Source: an uncultured Elusimicrobia bacterium
Lineage (GTDB): Bacteria > Elusimicrobiota > Elusimicrobia > Elusimicrobiales > UBA9959
Assembly: GCA_903879915.1 (NCBI GenBank)
Contig: CAIRNJ010000055.1
Coordinates: 1-64,000, forward strand
Direction of reading: 5' to 3'
DNA length: 64,000 bases
Shown: one piece after another, positions 45,983-54,895 of the stretch
Layout: the number at the start of each line of letters is the position of its first letter
How positions within the stretch are numbered: position 1 is the stretch's first letter
The notes under the pieces: model-generated
Databases searched by the model: none
What the model saw: only the letters and a program-made list of their open reading frames with translations
What the model was told of the DNA's origin: nothing
Program-made: the position numbers and the translations under genes

Positions 45983-47373
45983 TTTGTCCTCTTTTTAAGC
46001 TGCTTAACCACCTGCCGGGCGCGCGCTATGGCCAGCGCTCCTCCCGGGACGTCCTCCGTTATTGTGGATCCGGCGGCCGTGTAAGCGCCCGCCCCGATAA
46101 TTACCGGGGCCACGAGATTGGTGTTGGAGCCGATGAACGCGCCGGCCCCGATGACGGTCCTGTTCTTCTGAACGCCGTCGTAATTGCAGGTGATGGTGCC
46201 CGCGCCGATATTGACCTTTTCGCCCATCTCGGTATCGCCGATGTAGCTGTGGTGGTGTATTTTGGAGCCGCGGCCGATATTGGACTTCTTGACCTCGGCG
46301 AAATTGCCTACCTGCGCGTCAGGCCCGATGTCGGACAGCGGGCGCAGGCGGGCGAAGGGCCCGACCACGGCGCCGGCGCGCACGCGGCTGTTCTCCAGCG
46401 CGCAGGAATATTTCACCGTCGCGCCGTCGTCTATGCGGCAGTCCTCGATAACCCCGCACGGCCCTATTTTGCAGTTGCGGCCTATAGAGGTGACGCCCTT
46501 TATAAAGACGCCCGGGTAGATCACCGTATCGCGGCCGATCACGGTGCTTTCCTCTACATAAGTGTTCGAGGGGTCCACCACCGTAACGCCCGCGGCCATC
46601 AGGTCGGCGGCTTTGCGCCGGTTGAGCATGGCGTAGGCGGCGGCCAGGTCGGCGCGGGAATTTATGCCGGTCATCTCGGTGGCGTCGGAAAGCTTGAAAG
46701 CGGCGGCCTGGCCGCCCGCGGTTATGATGTTCTCCACGGCGTCGGTCAGGTAGAACTCGCCCTTGGAGCCTTTCTTCTTAAGGCCGCGCACGGCTTTTTC
46801 CAGCGCTTTAACGCTGAAGAAATAAGTGCCGGAGTTAACTTCCTTTATGTTCTTCTCCCAGGTGTCGGCGTCGGCGGCCTCCACTATGGCCGCCACGTCC
46901 CCGGCGTGGTTGCGCTTGATGCGCCCGTAGGAGCCCGGCTCGGGCAGGTCGGCCGTCATCACCAGGCAGTCGGGGGCGTGCTTGAAATAGAAGCCCGCCA
47001 TTTTTTTCACGGTCTCGGCCCGGAACAGCGGGGCGTCGCCGCACAGCACCATGGCGTGCGCGTAGGCCCGGATGGCCGGCATGGCCTCCTGCACGGCGCG
47101 GCCGCTGCCTAACAGCCGTTTCTGCCGCACGAAAACTATTTTTTCAAAAAGGGCGGGGCCCAGCCTTTTGGCAAGCTCGGCCTCCACCAGTTCGGCCTTG
47201 TGGCCCGTGATAACGATTATTTTTGCGGGCCCCAGCTGCGCTATTTTGCGGATGGCGCGCTCTATCAGGGACATGTCGCCGAGGTAATGCAGCACCTTGG
47301 GCAGGTCGGACCTCATACGGGTGCCGAGGCCGGCCGCCAGGACCACCGCCGCGAAACTTTTATTTTTTGCCAT
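45979..47373 (-). CDS. glmU: Bifunctional GlmU (UDP-GlcNAc pyrophosphorylase / GlcN-1-P acetyltransferase)
   Basis: A 464-residue cytoplasmic enzyme making UDP-GlcNAc for peptidoglycan and LPS. The N-terminal uridylyltransferase domain has the signature LAAGLGTRMRSDLPKVLH and the later VLCGDAPLF and NSGTYFF segments. The C-terminal half is a left-handed parallel beta-helix of hexapeptide repeats (about 255-445), with RLRPLSDIGPDAQVGNFAEVKKS and YIGDTEMGEKVNIGAGTITCNYDG at the acetyl-transfer site. First gene of the glmU-prs-rplY-pth run; AAAGGA lies before the ATG. Confidence 0.96.
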   Translation of the reverse strand: MAKNKSFAAVVLAAGLGTRMRSDLPKVLHYLGDMSLIERAIRKIAQLGPAKIIVITGHKAELVEAELAKRLGPALFEKIVFVRQKRLLGSGRAVQEAMPAIRAYAHAMVLCGDAPLFRAETVKKMAGFYFKHAPDCLVMTADLPEPGSYGRIKRNHAGDVAAIVEAADADTWEKNIKEVNSGTYFFSVKALEKAVRGLKKKGSKGEFYLTDAVENIITAGGQAAAFKLSDATEMTGINSRADLAAAYAMLNRRKAADLMAAGVTVVDPSNTYVEESTVIGRDTVIYPGVFIKGVTSIGRNCKIGPCGVIEDCRIDDGATVKYSCALENSRVRAGAVVGPFARLRPLSDIGPDAQVGNFAEVKKSNIGRGSKIHHHSYIGDTEMGEKVNIGAGTITCNYDGVQKNRTVIGAGAFIGSNTNLVAPVIIGAGAYTAAGSTITEDVPGGALAIARARQVVKQLKKRTK

Positions 47374-47493
47374 TACGGAAATCCTTTTACAGCAAGGAGT
47401 ACGGCCGCTATGCCGCGAGAACGCGGGCAGCGCGGAGTTTGTGAATTACGGGGTCAATGAGCAGTAAAGGCGACCCCTGAATTTTACTATTTT

Positions 47494-47796
47494 TTAGGGC
47501 AGGGGTGTTTGATCCCGGGCAATGCATTGTTTTTTCCCGGCGCGCGGGAGCTTTTTTATGGCGGCTTCCAGCTTAAGCGCCGCCGACCGCGTAAAACCCG
47601 CCCGGCTCCAGACGAGCCTTACCGGCGCGAAGGCCCGGGTGAACTTAGCCCCCAGGCCCGCTTTATGCGCCGCCAGGCGATGCTCGAGATTAGTGGTAAC
47701 GCCGGTATAAAGCCGGCCGCCGCGGCATTTAAGGATATAGACTACCCAATCGCCGGTTTTCGCGGCTGGTTTATTCTTTTTATGGGCTCTGGGCAT
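47494..47796 (-). CDS. GIY-YIG nuclease-family protein (UPF0213-like)
   Basis: A 100-residue single-domain protein of the short GIY-YIG group (YhbQ/UPF0213). The core is VVYILKCRGGRLYTGVTTNLEHRLAAHKAGLGAKFTR, with the (V)YIL...(L)YTG strands, the catalytic-position Arg and a Lys-rich C-terminus (LKLEAAIKKLPRAGKKQ). These proteins are presumed to nick branched or damaged DNA. It has basic, nucleic-acid-binding ends and no signal peptide. Isolated between glmU and the bactofilin-like gene. Confidence 0.9.
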   Translation of the reverse strand: MPRAHKKNKPAAKTGDWVVYILKCRGGRLYTGVTTNLEHRLAAHKAGLGAKFTRAFAPVRLVWSRAGFTRSAALKLEAAIKKLPRAGKKQCIARDQTPLP

Positions 47797-47828
47797 TTAT
47801 TAAGGTCCGGGGTCCCCGTCCGGGGAAA

Positions 47829-47859
47829 GGCCGGCGCCGGTTTTCACCGGGCGCCGGCC
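47829..47859. terminator. Strong hairpin between the bactofilin-like and GIY-YIG genes
   Basis: GGCCGGCGCC (47829-47838) and GGCGCCGGCC (47850-47859) pair perfectly over an 11-base loop. It is 36 nt after the stop of the leftward gene at 47895. The T8 run lies on the plus-strand side (about 47873-47881), so it is an imperfect rho-independent terminator for the leftward transcript. Confidence 0.55.
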
Positions 47860-47894
47860 GAGTACTACTATACTTTTTTTTCGCGCTGAGCCGC

Positions 47895-49067
47895 TTACTC
47901 CGGCTTAGCGGGAGGCAGGTCCTGCTGCGGCGCGGGCTGCGCTGCGGCGGCCGGCGGAACTACGGGCTGCGCTGCCGGCTGCTGTGCCGGCACGTACGCC
48001 CTGCTGCCCATCTTGGTCATCCACACCGAGCCGAGGCCCATCATTACGCCGAAGGCCATAAGCATGGCCCCGATCAGCGACAATATGCCGCCTATGAACG
48101 GGATAAGCTTGCCGAAGAACAGCAGGCCTGCCATGATGGCGTAGCCGGTGGCCACCTTGCCGTACAGCGTGACCGGGCCGGCTTTCTTTATGCCTTCGAA
48201 GAAGCGCTGCTGCAGCACCACGCTGAAAGCGCTGAGCCCCAGCACCGCGGCCGCCGCGGCCAGGATCAGCGCGAACGGCACCAGGGGGATGCCCATCACG
48301 GAAACCACAAGTACCAGCAGCCCCGGGAACAGGCAGACCATGATCAGCGCCCCTATGCCGCAGGCGCGCCAGATATCGCCCGAAATGGCCGCCGCCGCGT
48401 TCTCCACGTTCTTCGGGAAGAAGACCGCGGGCAGCAGCAGCAGTATCACGCCGGTTACCAGCACCGAGAAGATAAGGAACAGGCCGAGGCCTACCAGCCC
48501 GCCTATGAGGCCGCCGGCCAGCCAGGGGTTATCGATATTCTCGTGCCCGCTGGTGTAGCGCAGTATCTTCAGCACGCGCGGCAGCGTGGTGCGCAGGGCG
48601 CGCACGTCGAAATTCTGCGTTTGCCCCTTATGCACGGACTTTTCGCCTTTCACCACCGTGCCGCCCAGCGACGAGATATCCCCGTCCACCTGGCCGGTGC
48701 CGGAAAGCTCCACCTTGGCGCCGATGTCGGTAATATCGCCGCCCACTTTGCCGCTCACGTTAACGGGCCCGCCGATGCTGATGATATCGCTCTTCACCGA
48801 GCCGGGCACGTTCACGGTGCCGCCCAGCGAGATCAGGTCGCCGGTTATTTCCCCGTTCACGGTAACGGAGGCTCCGCCCACCGAAACCGCGTCGCCGTCC
48901 AGCACGCCGTCAACGGTGATGGACTTGTCGGTGACCACGTCGCCGCTGGTAGCGCCTTTGGCTACGAAGATGTCCTCGTGGCGCAGTTCGTTCCTGCGCG
49001 CTTCGGCCGCGCCCGCAAAACAGGCCAGGGCCAGTACGAACATCAGCTGTCTTTTTAAGTTTTTCAT
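47895..49067 (-). CDS. Exported bactofilin-like beta-helix domain fused to a polytopic membrane domain
   Basis: I start it at ATG 49067 (390 aa), since an upstream in-frame ATG overlaps the GGAGG ribosome site. A signal peptide (KNLKRQLMFVLALACFAGAAEA) is followed by ~120 residues of polymer-forming (bactofilin-like) repeats: SITVDGVLDGDAVSVGGASVTVNGEITGDLISLGGTVNV and so on, each ~18 residues with V-x-G-x-(V/I)-x-G-D pattern. Then five or so hydrophobic segments (about 185-350) and a Pro/Gln-rich tail. Downstream of ECF sigma and anti-sigma genes, so it is probably part of an envelope-stress regulon. Related to the family of secreted 'polymer-forming cytoskeletal' proteins with membrane C-terminus. 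Confidence 0.82.
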   Translation of the reverse strand: MKNLKRQLMFVLALACFAGAAEARRNELRHEDIFVAKGATSGDVVTDKSITVDGVLDGDAVSVGGASVTVNGEITGDLISLGGTVNVPGSVKSDIISIGGPVNVSGKVGGDITDIGAKVELSGTGQVDGDISSLGGTVVKGEKSVHKGQTQNFDVRALRTTLPRVLKILRYTSGHENIDNPWLAGGLIGGLVGLGLFLIFSVLVTGVILLLLPAVFFPKNVENAAAAISGDIWRACGIGALIMVCLFPGLLVLVVSVMGIPLVPFALILAAAAAVLGLSAFSVVLQQRFFEGIKKAGPVTLYGKVATGYAIMAGLLFFGKLIPFIGGILSLIGAMLMAFGVMMGLGSVWMTKMGSRAYVPAQQPAAQPVVPPAAAAQPAPQQDLPPAKPE

Positions 49068-49085
49068 TACAATATCCTCCATATA

Positions 49086-49544
49086 CTAGATCCTTACGCC
49101 GGCGGGCCTTTTCGAAAGGGCCGCCACCGCGGCGGCGCAGATCACGGCCGCCGCCGCTACTTCATAACCGCCGGGGAAACCGGCCGCCGCCGCCGCCAGG
49201 TCGGCCGTAAAGGACAGGCCCCCCGCCAGCTTTACTCCGAACAGGGCAGCATACGCCGCCAGAAGTTTCAACCCCTGCGCCGCCGCTCCCGGCTGTATAA
49301 GGAACGCCGCTATCTCCGGCAGGTTGGAATAAACCAGCTTCGCGCCGATGACCCCCAGCGTCATCGCCCACCCCGCCACTGTCAGCCCCGTGGCTTTAAG
49401 TATATATCCGTTCCACGGCGCCGCAGCCTGCGCCGCGGCTATTTCGGCCATCACCCTGGCGGAGAAACCCGCCCGGGGCCGCCTGTAAGGCAGGGCGGCT
49501 ATGGCTTTGTTGATCAGCTGGTCGGTCTTGGCGTCCATATTCAT
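49086..49544 (-). CDS. Probable anti-sigma factor, small membrane protein
   Basis: I start it at ATG 49544 (152 aa), preceded by GGAG with six-base spacing; an in-frame ATG at 49574 overlaps the sigma gene. The first ~45 residues are soluble and charged (AKTDQLINKAIAALPYRRPRAGFSARVMAEI); the rest has three hydrophobic segments (about 50-70, 80-100 and 125-145). The N-terminus resembles the cytoplasmic anti-sigma segment of membrane-bound ECF regulators but has no zinc motif (HxxxCxxC). The role is inferred mainly from its place 16 nt after an ECF sigma gene. Confidence 0.62.
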   Translation of the reverse strand: MNMDAKTDQLINKAIAALPYRRPRAGFSARVMAEIAAAQAAAPWNGYILKATGLTVAGWAMTLGVIGAKLVYSNLPEIAAFLIQPGAAAQGLKLLAAYAALFGVKLAGGLSFTADLAAAAAGFPGGYEVAAAAVICAAAVAALSKRPAGVRI

Positions 49545-49560
49545 AATACGCTCCAGGTCC

Positions 49561-50112
49561 TTAAACGGTTGCATCCGCGGCCAATTTCGTCTTTATCATC
49601 TCTCGGCCGCGGAACAGGCGGGCTTTCACGGTGCCTTCCGGCACGCCCAGCACGCGCCCTATCTCGGCCGGGCCCATGTCCTCGCGGTACGCCAGCAGCA
49701 GCGCCTCGCTGTATAAAGGAGGCAGCGAGGCCAGCAGGGCCTCTATGCGCTCGCTGTCGATGGCGGCGGCCACGCTTTCGGCTACGCCCGCGGTGCGGTC
49801 GGGCAGGTCGGAAAAATCCTCGGTGTCCATGGAAACCGTTTTGCCGCCGGCGCGCAGGGCGTCCATGCTGGCGTTGTGCGCTATGCGGAACAGCCAGGAC
49901 GCGAAAGGGTACGCGGGGTTATAGGAAGCGAGGTTCTTAAAAGCTTTGAGGAAGGTTTCCTGCGCGGCGTCCTCGGCAGCCTGCTCGTCCCTGAGCAGGC
50001 GCAGGGCGAAACTGTAGATCCTGTCCTGGTAAAGCTCCAGGATGCCCTCAAAAGCGGCATTGTCGCCGCCCAGGCAGCGGCGCACCAGTTCTATATCCGT
50101 TTCAGCCATCAT
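49561..50112 (-). CDS. ECF-family RNA polymerase sigma factor
   Basis: A 183-residue sigma-70 family member with regions 2 and 4 only. Region 2: YSFALRLLRDEQAAEDAAQETFLKAFKNLASYNPAYPFASWLFRIAHNASMD. Region 4: LPPLYSEALLLAYREDMGPAEIGRVLGVPEGTVKARLFRGREMIK, with the helix-turn-helix. It starts with MMAETD; the second Met at 50109 is also possible. Its stop is next to the anti-sigma start, then the bactofilin-like gene, typical of an autoregulated stress module. No Shine-Dalgarno site is clear. Confidence 0.93.
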   Translation of the reverse strand: MMAETDIELVRRCLGGDNAAFEGILELYQDRIYSFALRLLRDEQAAEDAAQETFLKAFKNLASYNPAYPFASWLFRIAHNASMDALRAGGKTVSMDTEDFSDLPDRTAGVAESVAAAIDSERIEALLASLPPLYSEALLLAYREDMGPAEIGRVLGVPEGTVKARLFRGREMIKTKLAADATV

Positions 50113-50154
50113 TGTTAATACGCGCCGCGGGCCGTTTCGGTTGCACGGCCCCCG

Positions 50155-50967
50155 TCAATGCTGCTTCCTGCTCCAGTATTCCGCCGCGGCTTTCAGCAGC
50201 AAAGGGGTAAACTCTCCTTCCGACATCGGGTTCTGCGCGGTTATCAGTTCCCGGTCCTGCACGGCGTAGCTGTTCCAGGGCGCGGTGGAGGAAACCACCC
50301 CCCCGGCTTTGGACAATTCTTCTGCGGCGTAGAAAGGCACCAGCCCGGCCAGCGCGCCGCCCTTTTCCTGCTGCTGCTCTTCGGGGGTGGAGAACACGGT
50401 CATTTTATAACCGTCGTATATCCATTTTCCCTTGCCGGACGAAGCCAGCAAAGCCGCCGGCCCGTGGCAGATCAGCGCGGTGGGTATGCCCTGTTTATGG
50501 AAGAAAGCCAGCAGCTTCCCAAGCCTGGCGTCCTTAAAAAGGTCTTCCATGGGCGCGTGCCCGCCCGGCACGAACAGGGCGCTGAAAGTTGAAAGTTCTT
50601 TGTCCGAGAACGAAGCCAGCCTGCGCGGTTTTTTCAGGCCGGCCGCGCCGGCCACAAAAGTTTTGGCCAGCTGGTATTCCTCTGCGCTCTTATACCACTG
50701 CGCGCTGTCGCTGGTCTTGTCCATGGCCGGCTCTTTGCCGGTAGGGTTGGCGAACACCAGCTCGTAGCCGGCGGCTTTCAGCGCCAGCGCGGGCCCGGTC
50801 AGTTCGGACAGGAAATAACCAGTGGGATGGCGCTCGCCGCTTTTCAGCGTAACATGGCCGGCGCCGGACATAACTACCAATATCTTGCTTTTATTTTCCG
50901 CGGCCCGCGCGGCCGTTACGGAGCACGCGGCAGCGCTAACAGCCAAAGCCAGCATTATTGTTTTCAT
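50155..50967 (-). CDS. Exported DJ-1/PfpI-superfamily protein
   Basis: A 270-residue protein with a signal peptide (KTIMLALAVSAAACSVTAARA). The DJ-1/ThiJ/PfpI fold is marked by ILVVMSGAGHV, YELVFANPTG, ALFVPGGHAPMEDL and the nucleophile elbow TALICHGPAALL with the reactive Cys. The length and the long middle insert are closest to Hsp31/HchA-like members (glyoxalase III, chaperone or deglycase activities). Periplasmic location is less common for this superfamily. GGAGGG precedes the ATG, and the gene lies 42 nt upstream of the ECF sigma gene on the same strand. Confidence 0.87.
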   Translation of the reverse strand: MKTIMLALAVSAAACSVTAARAAENKSKILVVMSGAGHVTLKSGERHPTGYFLSELTGPALALKAAGYELVFANPTGKEPAMDKTSDSAQWYKSAEEYQLAKTFVAGAAGLKKPRRLASFSDKELSTFSALFVPGGHAPMEDLFKDARLGKLLAFFHKQGIPTALICHGPAALLASSGKGKWIYDGYKMTVFSTPEEQQQEKGGALAGLVPFYAAEELSKAGGVVSSTAPWNSYAVQDRELITAQNPMSEGEFTPLLLKAAAEYWSRKQH

Positions 50968-51095
50968 AAATTCCCTCCGCTCCGCCCGGATATTACTGTA
51001 GCAAAAGCGCCGCGGCGAGTAAAATTCCGCGGCGCGGGCCTGAATGACCGCGGAAGGCCTTAATCAACTGCGGGATTTCTTGCTATATTATAAGC

Positions 51096-51881
51096 ATGAA
51101 AATAAAATCTTTCGCACTGGCTTTACTTTGCTCCGCTCCGGTTCTCCTCCCGGCGCAGCAGTTCTCGCGCTACGACGACATGCGCATCCGCGCGCCCGAG
51201 AACTGGAAGCCGGTGAAAGTATACAGCCTCGACATTGCCGCCGGCGGCAATTACATGAACGGCAACGTGGACAGCGTGGGCTACTACGGCAAGATAGATT
51301 TCAGCAAGGTCCTCAGCGAAAAGAATAATTTTTACGTTCAGGCCGAGCAGAATTTCGTTAAGTTCGGGACTAACGTAGTTATGGACAAGGTCCGCGGCGC
51401 GTTCCTGTACACCTACGCCGCCGCCCCGCATATCAACCTGTATTTCAGCAGCACGCACGCCAAGAACAAGTTTTTGAAGCTGAAATACCGCACGGCCAAC
51501 TCGGCCGGCGTCTGCTACCATTTCCTGCTGCAGAAGGACGCCAAGGAGCGCGTGGTACTGAGCGCCGGGCCCATGCCGGAGTATTCTTCCTATAAGAACG
51601 GCACCATCCAGCGCGAATTCCGCGCCGCGGCCAGGGCCATAGTGCCGGTGCGGCTGTCCGACTACGCGCTGCTGGGCACCGACTTCATGTATTTCCCGCT
51701 GGTGGCGGATATGGCCGATTTCCGCACCTACACGGAAGCGTACCTGCAGTTCACGATAGTGCCGGAGAAATGGTTCTTCCGGATAACCACTAACAATGAA
51801 TATTCCTCCAGGCCCCAGCCGGGAGTAAGGCACAACGACCTGAGCCTTAATTATTCGGTGTCGCTGAAATTAGGGAAATAA
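51096..51881 (+). CDS. DUF481-like secreted beta-barrel protein (261 aa)
   Basis: Signal peptide KSFALALLCSAPVLLPAQ is followed by alternating beta strands of the DUF481/YdiY type: LDIAAGGNYMNGNVDSVGYYGKIDFSKVLSEKNNFYVQAEQNF, VCYHFLL, YFPLVADMADFRTYTEAYLQFTIV and the end, SSRPQPGVRHNDLSLNYSVSLKLG, with the SRPxxGxxxxD(x)4Y pattern. Such proteins sit in the outer membrane. TATATT ends six bases before the ATG and no Shine-Dalgarno site is present. Confidence 0.72.
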   Translation: MKIKSFALALLCSAPVLLPAQQFSRYDDMRIRAPENWKPVKVYSLDIAAGGNYMNGNVDSVGYYGKIDFSKVLSEKNNFYVQAEQNFVKFGTNVVMDKVRGAFLYTYAAAPHINLYFSSTHAKNKFLKLKYRTANSAGVCYHFLLQKDAKERVVLSAGPMPEYSSYKNGTIQREFRAAARAIVPVRLSDYALLGTDFMYFPLVADMADFRTYTEAYLQFTIVPEKWFFRITTNNEYSSRPQPGVRHNDLSLNYSVSLKLGK

Positions 51882-51884
51882 GCG

Positions 51885-54677
51885 TTAAACGGCCACCCAT
51901 TGCCGGCCGCAGAGGTTCCTGAACGGGCATACCGCGCAGGGCGTTTCGTCCGGCGGCGGGCTGAAAGGCAGGTCCTTATCCAGGATCTCCTCTAGCAGGG
52001 CCGTTATGGCTTCCTTATAGGTGCCGAAGATGGCCGCCTTGTCCGGCACCTTCTTATTGCGTTCCTTATACAGCGTTTCCTCGGCTATATTTTCCGCGCC
52101 CAGCAGCATCAGGGAAGCGTCCATGCAAGCCGCGCCGCTTATGCCGTGTTCCGCCATGTACGCCAGTACATAGAAAGGCAGCTGCACCGACTTCAAAGTG
52201 GCGGGCCAGTCCTCGCGCACGCCCAGGTCGAACCGCTGCCAGTTCGGCACGCCGGCCCGGGCGCCGGTCTTATAATCCAGTATATGCGTCACGCCGCCGC
52301 GCAGGTCCACGCGGTCGGCCCGGCCTTTCAGCTTTATGCTGCCGTATTTAGTGGGCAGCTCGGCGGTTAATTTGGTCTCGCAGTCCAGTATGGTTATCCC
52401 GGCCAGGTTGTCGCGGTGGTAATCCAGGATGTCGCGCAGGCGGCGCTCCACCTGCCGCTTTATCAGGTATTCGAAGCCGGCGTTATGGCCTTTCAGCCGC
52501 GCGTCGAACACACGGCCGGCGTCCTCTATTACCTTGCCGTAGTCGGCCTCCAGGATATTCAGCGGGCCGCCCTTGCGGGCCGCGAAGAAGCTTTCCAGCA
52601 CCTCGTGCACTATGGTGCCGATGTCGCGCTGCTCGATGTCGTCGGAGAGCTCGTCCTTCTCGCTCAGGCGCAGGGCGTACTGGTAATAGAACCGCAGGCC
52701 GCAGTTCAGGTAAGTATCTATGGCCGAAGGCGAGAATTCGCGCTTTTTCAGCGCCTCTATCAGTTCGGGCGGTTTGGCTATGGCCTTCGGCTCGGCCTGC
52801 GCGAAATTGATGCGCAGGTGCACGTCGTGCTCGTCGGGCTTCTCCCCCTTGCGCTCCAGGTCCCAGATAAGTTTTTCCACGAACGGGCTGCGCTCTTTGT
52901 CCGCGCTGTCCTTGTAGAAGATATGCGCCTCTTTGGCGCCCGCCGTCAGCGCGCTGAAATAATAGCGGGACAGCCGCTCGCGCGTTTTGTAGGTGGACAG
53001 CCCCAGGCTTTCGCGCACGAAATGGGAAAGGATGGTATCCTCTTTGCGGGCCGCGGGCAGGATGTCCGAGTTGGCGTCCAGGAAATAAACGCGGTCGAAC
53101 CTGAGGCAGCGCGTTTCCAGGAAACCCAGCACCTGCAGGCCTTTGAGCGGCGTGCCCGGGAACGGGTAATTCACGCCCTGTATGAAAGTTTTGAAGAACT
53201 TGAAATAGCCGGCCGCGCCGCCGAAGCTTTCCGCCGCCAGGCGGCTGTTCTTCAGCGCTATGATCTGCTCCATGGCCTTTTCCACGAAAGGCGCCCAGTA
53301 AGGATGCAGCGGCGCCGTGCTGTGCTCCGAAATATGCGAGATGAAAGCCAGCAGCTTGCCGGCGAAATCGGCGATGTTCTTTATGTCCTCGAACGGGGCG
53401 ATGAGCGTTCTGTGCACGGCGGCGATATGCGCCTTGATATCGGCGGGTTCCAGTTCCCCGCCGTAATCCCGCAGCCTGGCCGCGGCCGCTTTAAGCAGTT
53501 CCACGTCGTTCTCTATTTCCCTGAGCGTAACGTACTTGTTCACCCGGCTGGAAAGGTGCTCCTCTATGGTCTGGAAGATAACGCGGCTGGGCTCGGCCGA
53601 GCCATTGAGGTAAATGTTCTTTACGTACGGATGGAAGACCAGCTTTAAATAGTTAGGCGCGAAGTAGCCGGCCTCGTTCTTCTTATCCAGCAGGTCGCCC
53701 AGCGCGTCCAGCAGGGCGTAGACCGGCGTGGCGGCCAGCGGGTAGCCCATGGAGATGTTGTACTCCCCCGCCCGCGGCAGCACGTTCTCTATCAGCGGGA
53801 ACAGGCTCTGCGGCTCGGGCAGCACTATCACGTCCCCGGGGGCGGGGTTCTTGAGGATCTCCGCCAGCTTGAATATTTCGCCGTGGGTGTCGGAAGCTTT
53901 GTAAAAGTGCAAAGCCGGCTGGCCTGCCGGCCGGGCGGCCGGGACAGGGCCGAGGAAAGCGAACTGCTCCTCCAGCCCGGGCCCGGGTTCGAGCAGGATA
54001 TGCGCGCCGCGCGCGGCGAGGTGTTTTAGAATGGTCCTTTCCGCGCCGGTCAGCGCGAAGAAGCCGGCGAAGACGATGTTTTCGTAGCGGGCATGGTCGA
54101 GCGTCTCTATTTCCCCCGCCACCCGGGCGTATTTCATGGAGCGGGTGAGCAGCTTTTCTTTTTCCAGCTCCTCGTAAAATTCGCCGTAAAGCCGGCTGAA
54201 ACTTTCCAGCTTCTTGATAAAAGACTCGCTGCGCAGGTCTTCGGGCAGGATGGCATCGTAACCGGACAGCTCTTTGCGGGTTTTTAGCTCGATCTTGAGC
54301 TCTTCGAAATCTCCGATGATCTTAAGCGCCCAGGGCAGGAAAGAATCAAGCGTAAGCTCTTCGGGATCGCGCGAGATTACGCCGCAGAGTTCTTTTTTAA
54401 GCCGCCCATAAAGCAATGCCGCCAGGTCCAGCGTGGAAGCCTCCGCGCCTTTTAGCCCCAGCTCTTCGGCGGCCAGGTCTATGAACCCGTCCATGGAAGT
54501 GATGACCGGCGCGCGCAGCGCCGCGCCTTTCTTCCCGGCCAGGTACTTGCGCAGAAAATACGCCGGCCGCTTCCCCGGGAAAACCACGATATTATCGGCC
54601 AAAGACCCGGCCGAAAGCAGGAGCTCCCCCGCTTTCCCGACAATGTTTTCTTCCGGTCCGATTACGCTAAGTTTCAA
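51885..54677 (-). CDS. AddB-like PD-(D/E)XK nuclease / inactive helicase protein
   Basis: A 930-residue protein. The first ~640 residues are an inactive-helicase-like region (IVVFPGKRPAYFLRKYLA; VYFLDANSDILPA, a relic of helicase motifs). The C-terminal ~250 hold a RecB-family nuclease: SPSAIDTYLNCGLRFYYQYAL, GRADRVDLRGGVTHILDYKTG (Asp and Lys of the active site), and the iron-sulfur Cys triplet CAVCPFRNLC at 914-923 whose fourth ligand is the Cys in YLNCGLRF. This is the AddB/RexB plan. No addA is adjacent here. The start codon is TTG at 54677, with TAGGAG six bases upstream. Confidence 0.85.
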   Translation of the reverse strand: MKLSVIGPEENIVGKAGELLLSAGSLADNIVVFPGKRPAYFLRKYLAGKKGAALRAPVITSMDGFIDLAAEELGLKGAEASTLDLAALLYGRLKKELCGVISRDPEELTLDSFLPWALKIIGDFEELKIELKTRKELSGYDAILPEDLRSESFIKKLESFSRLYGEFYEELEKEKLLTRSMKYARVAGEIETLDHARYENIVFAGFFALTGAERTILKHLAARGAHILLEPGPGLEEQFAFLGPVPAARPAGQPALHFYKASDTHGEIFKLAEILKNPAPGDVIVLPEPQSLFPLIENVLPRAGEYNISMGYPLAATPVYALLDALGDLLDKKNEAGYFAPNYLKLVFHPYVKNIYLNGSAEPSRVIFQTIEEHLSSRVNKYVTLREIENDVELLKAAAARLRDYGGELEPADIKAHIAAVHRTLIAPFEDIKNIADFAGKLLAFISHISEHSTAPLHPYWAPFVEKAMEQIIALKNSRLAAESFGGAAGYFKFFKTFIQGVNYPFPGTPLKGLQVLGFLETRCLRFDRVYFLDANSDILPAARKEDTILSHFVRESLGLSTYKTRERLSRYYFSALTAGAKEAHIFYKDSADKERSPFVEKLIWDLERKGEKPDEHDVHLRINFAQAEPKAIAKPPELIEALKKREFSPSAIDTYLNCGLRFYYQYALRLSEKDELSDDIEQRDIGTIVHEVLESFFAARKGGPLNILEADYGKVIEDAGRVFDARLKGHNAGFEYLIKRQVERRLRDILDYHRDNLAGITILDCETKLTAELPTKYGSIKLKGRADRVDLRGGVTHILDYKTGARAGVPNWQRFDLGVREDWPATLKSVQLPFYVLAYMAEHGISGAACMDASLMLLGAENIAEETLYKERNKKVPDKAAIFGTYKEAITALLEEILDKDLPFSPPPDETPCAVCPFRNLCGRQWVAV

Positions 54678-54720
54678 GACTAACTCCTAAAGTTAATTAA
54701 AGTATCAGCTGCCTCCGGCC

Positions 54721-54782
54721 TTTTTGTATTATAACGGTAAAGGAGACCTCCCGCAAATTCTCCCCGCAGCGGAAAGAGCAAG
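54721..54782 (+). repeat. Leader/promoter element, copy A
   Basis: TTTTTGTATTATAACGGTAA begins a stretch (GGAGACCTCCCGCAAATT, then GCAGCGGAAAGAGCAAGA) homologous to copy B at 60613. It contains a -10-like TATTAT at 54727-54732. No gene follows closely in this direction: the next start is at 54896. Confidence 0.7.
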
Positions 54783-54895
54783 ACTTAGAAACCGATTACA
54801 ATTAATATGTGTTATGTTTCCTACAAATCAAACTTCTCCCAATTAAATACTACAGAAATATGAGGATTTTAAATTATTGAATTTATTTTGAGCCT

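Noticed and set aside
47440-47515. GGGGTC...GACCCC pair with TTTTACTATTTTTTA, like a REP fragment
   Set aside because: The arms are six bases and the flanks do not match the palindromes at 56-58 kb, so I do not count it as a copy.
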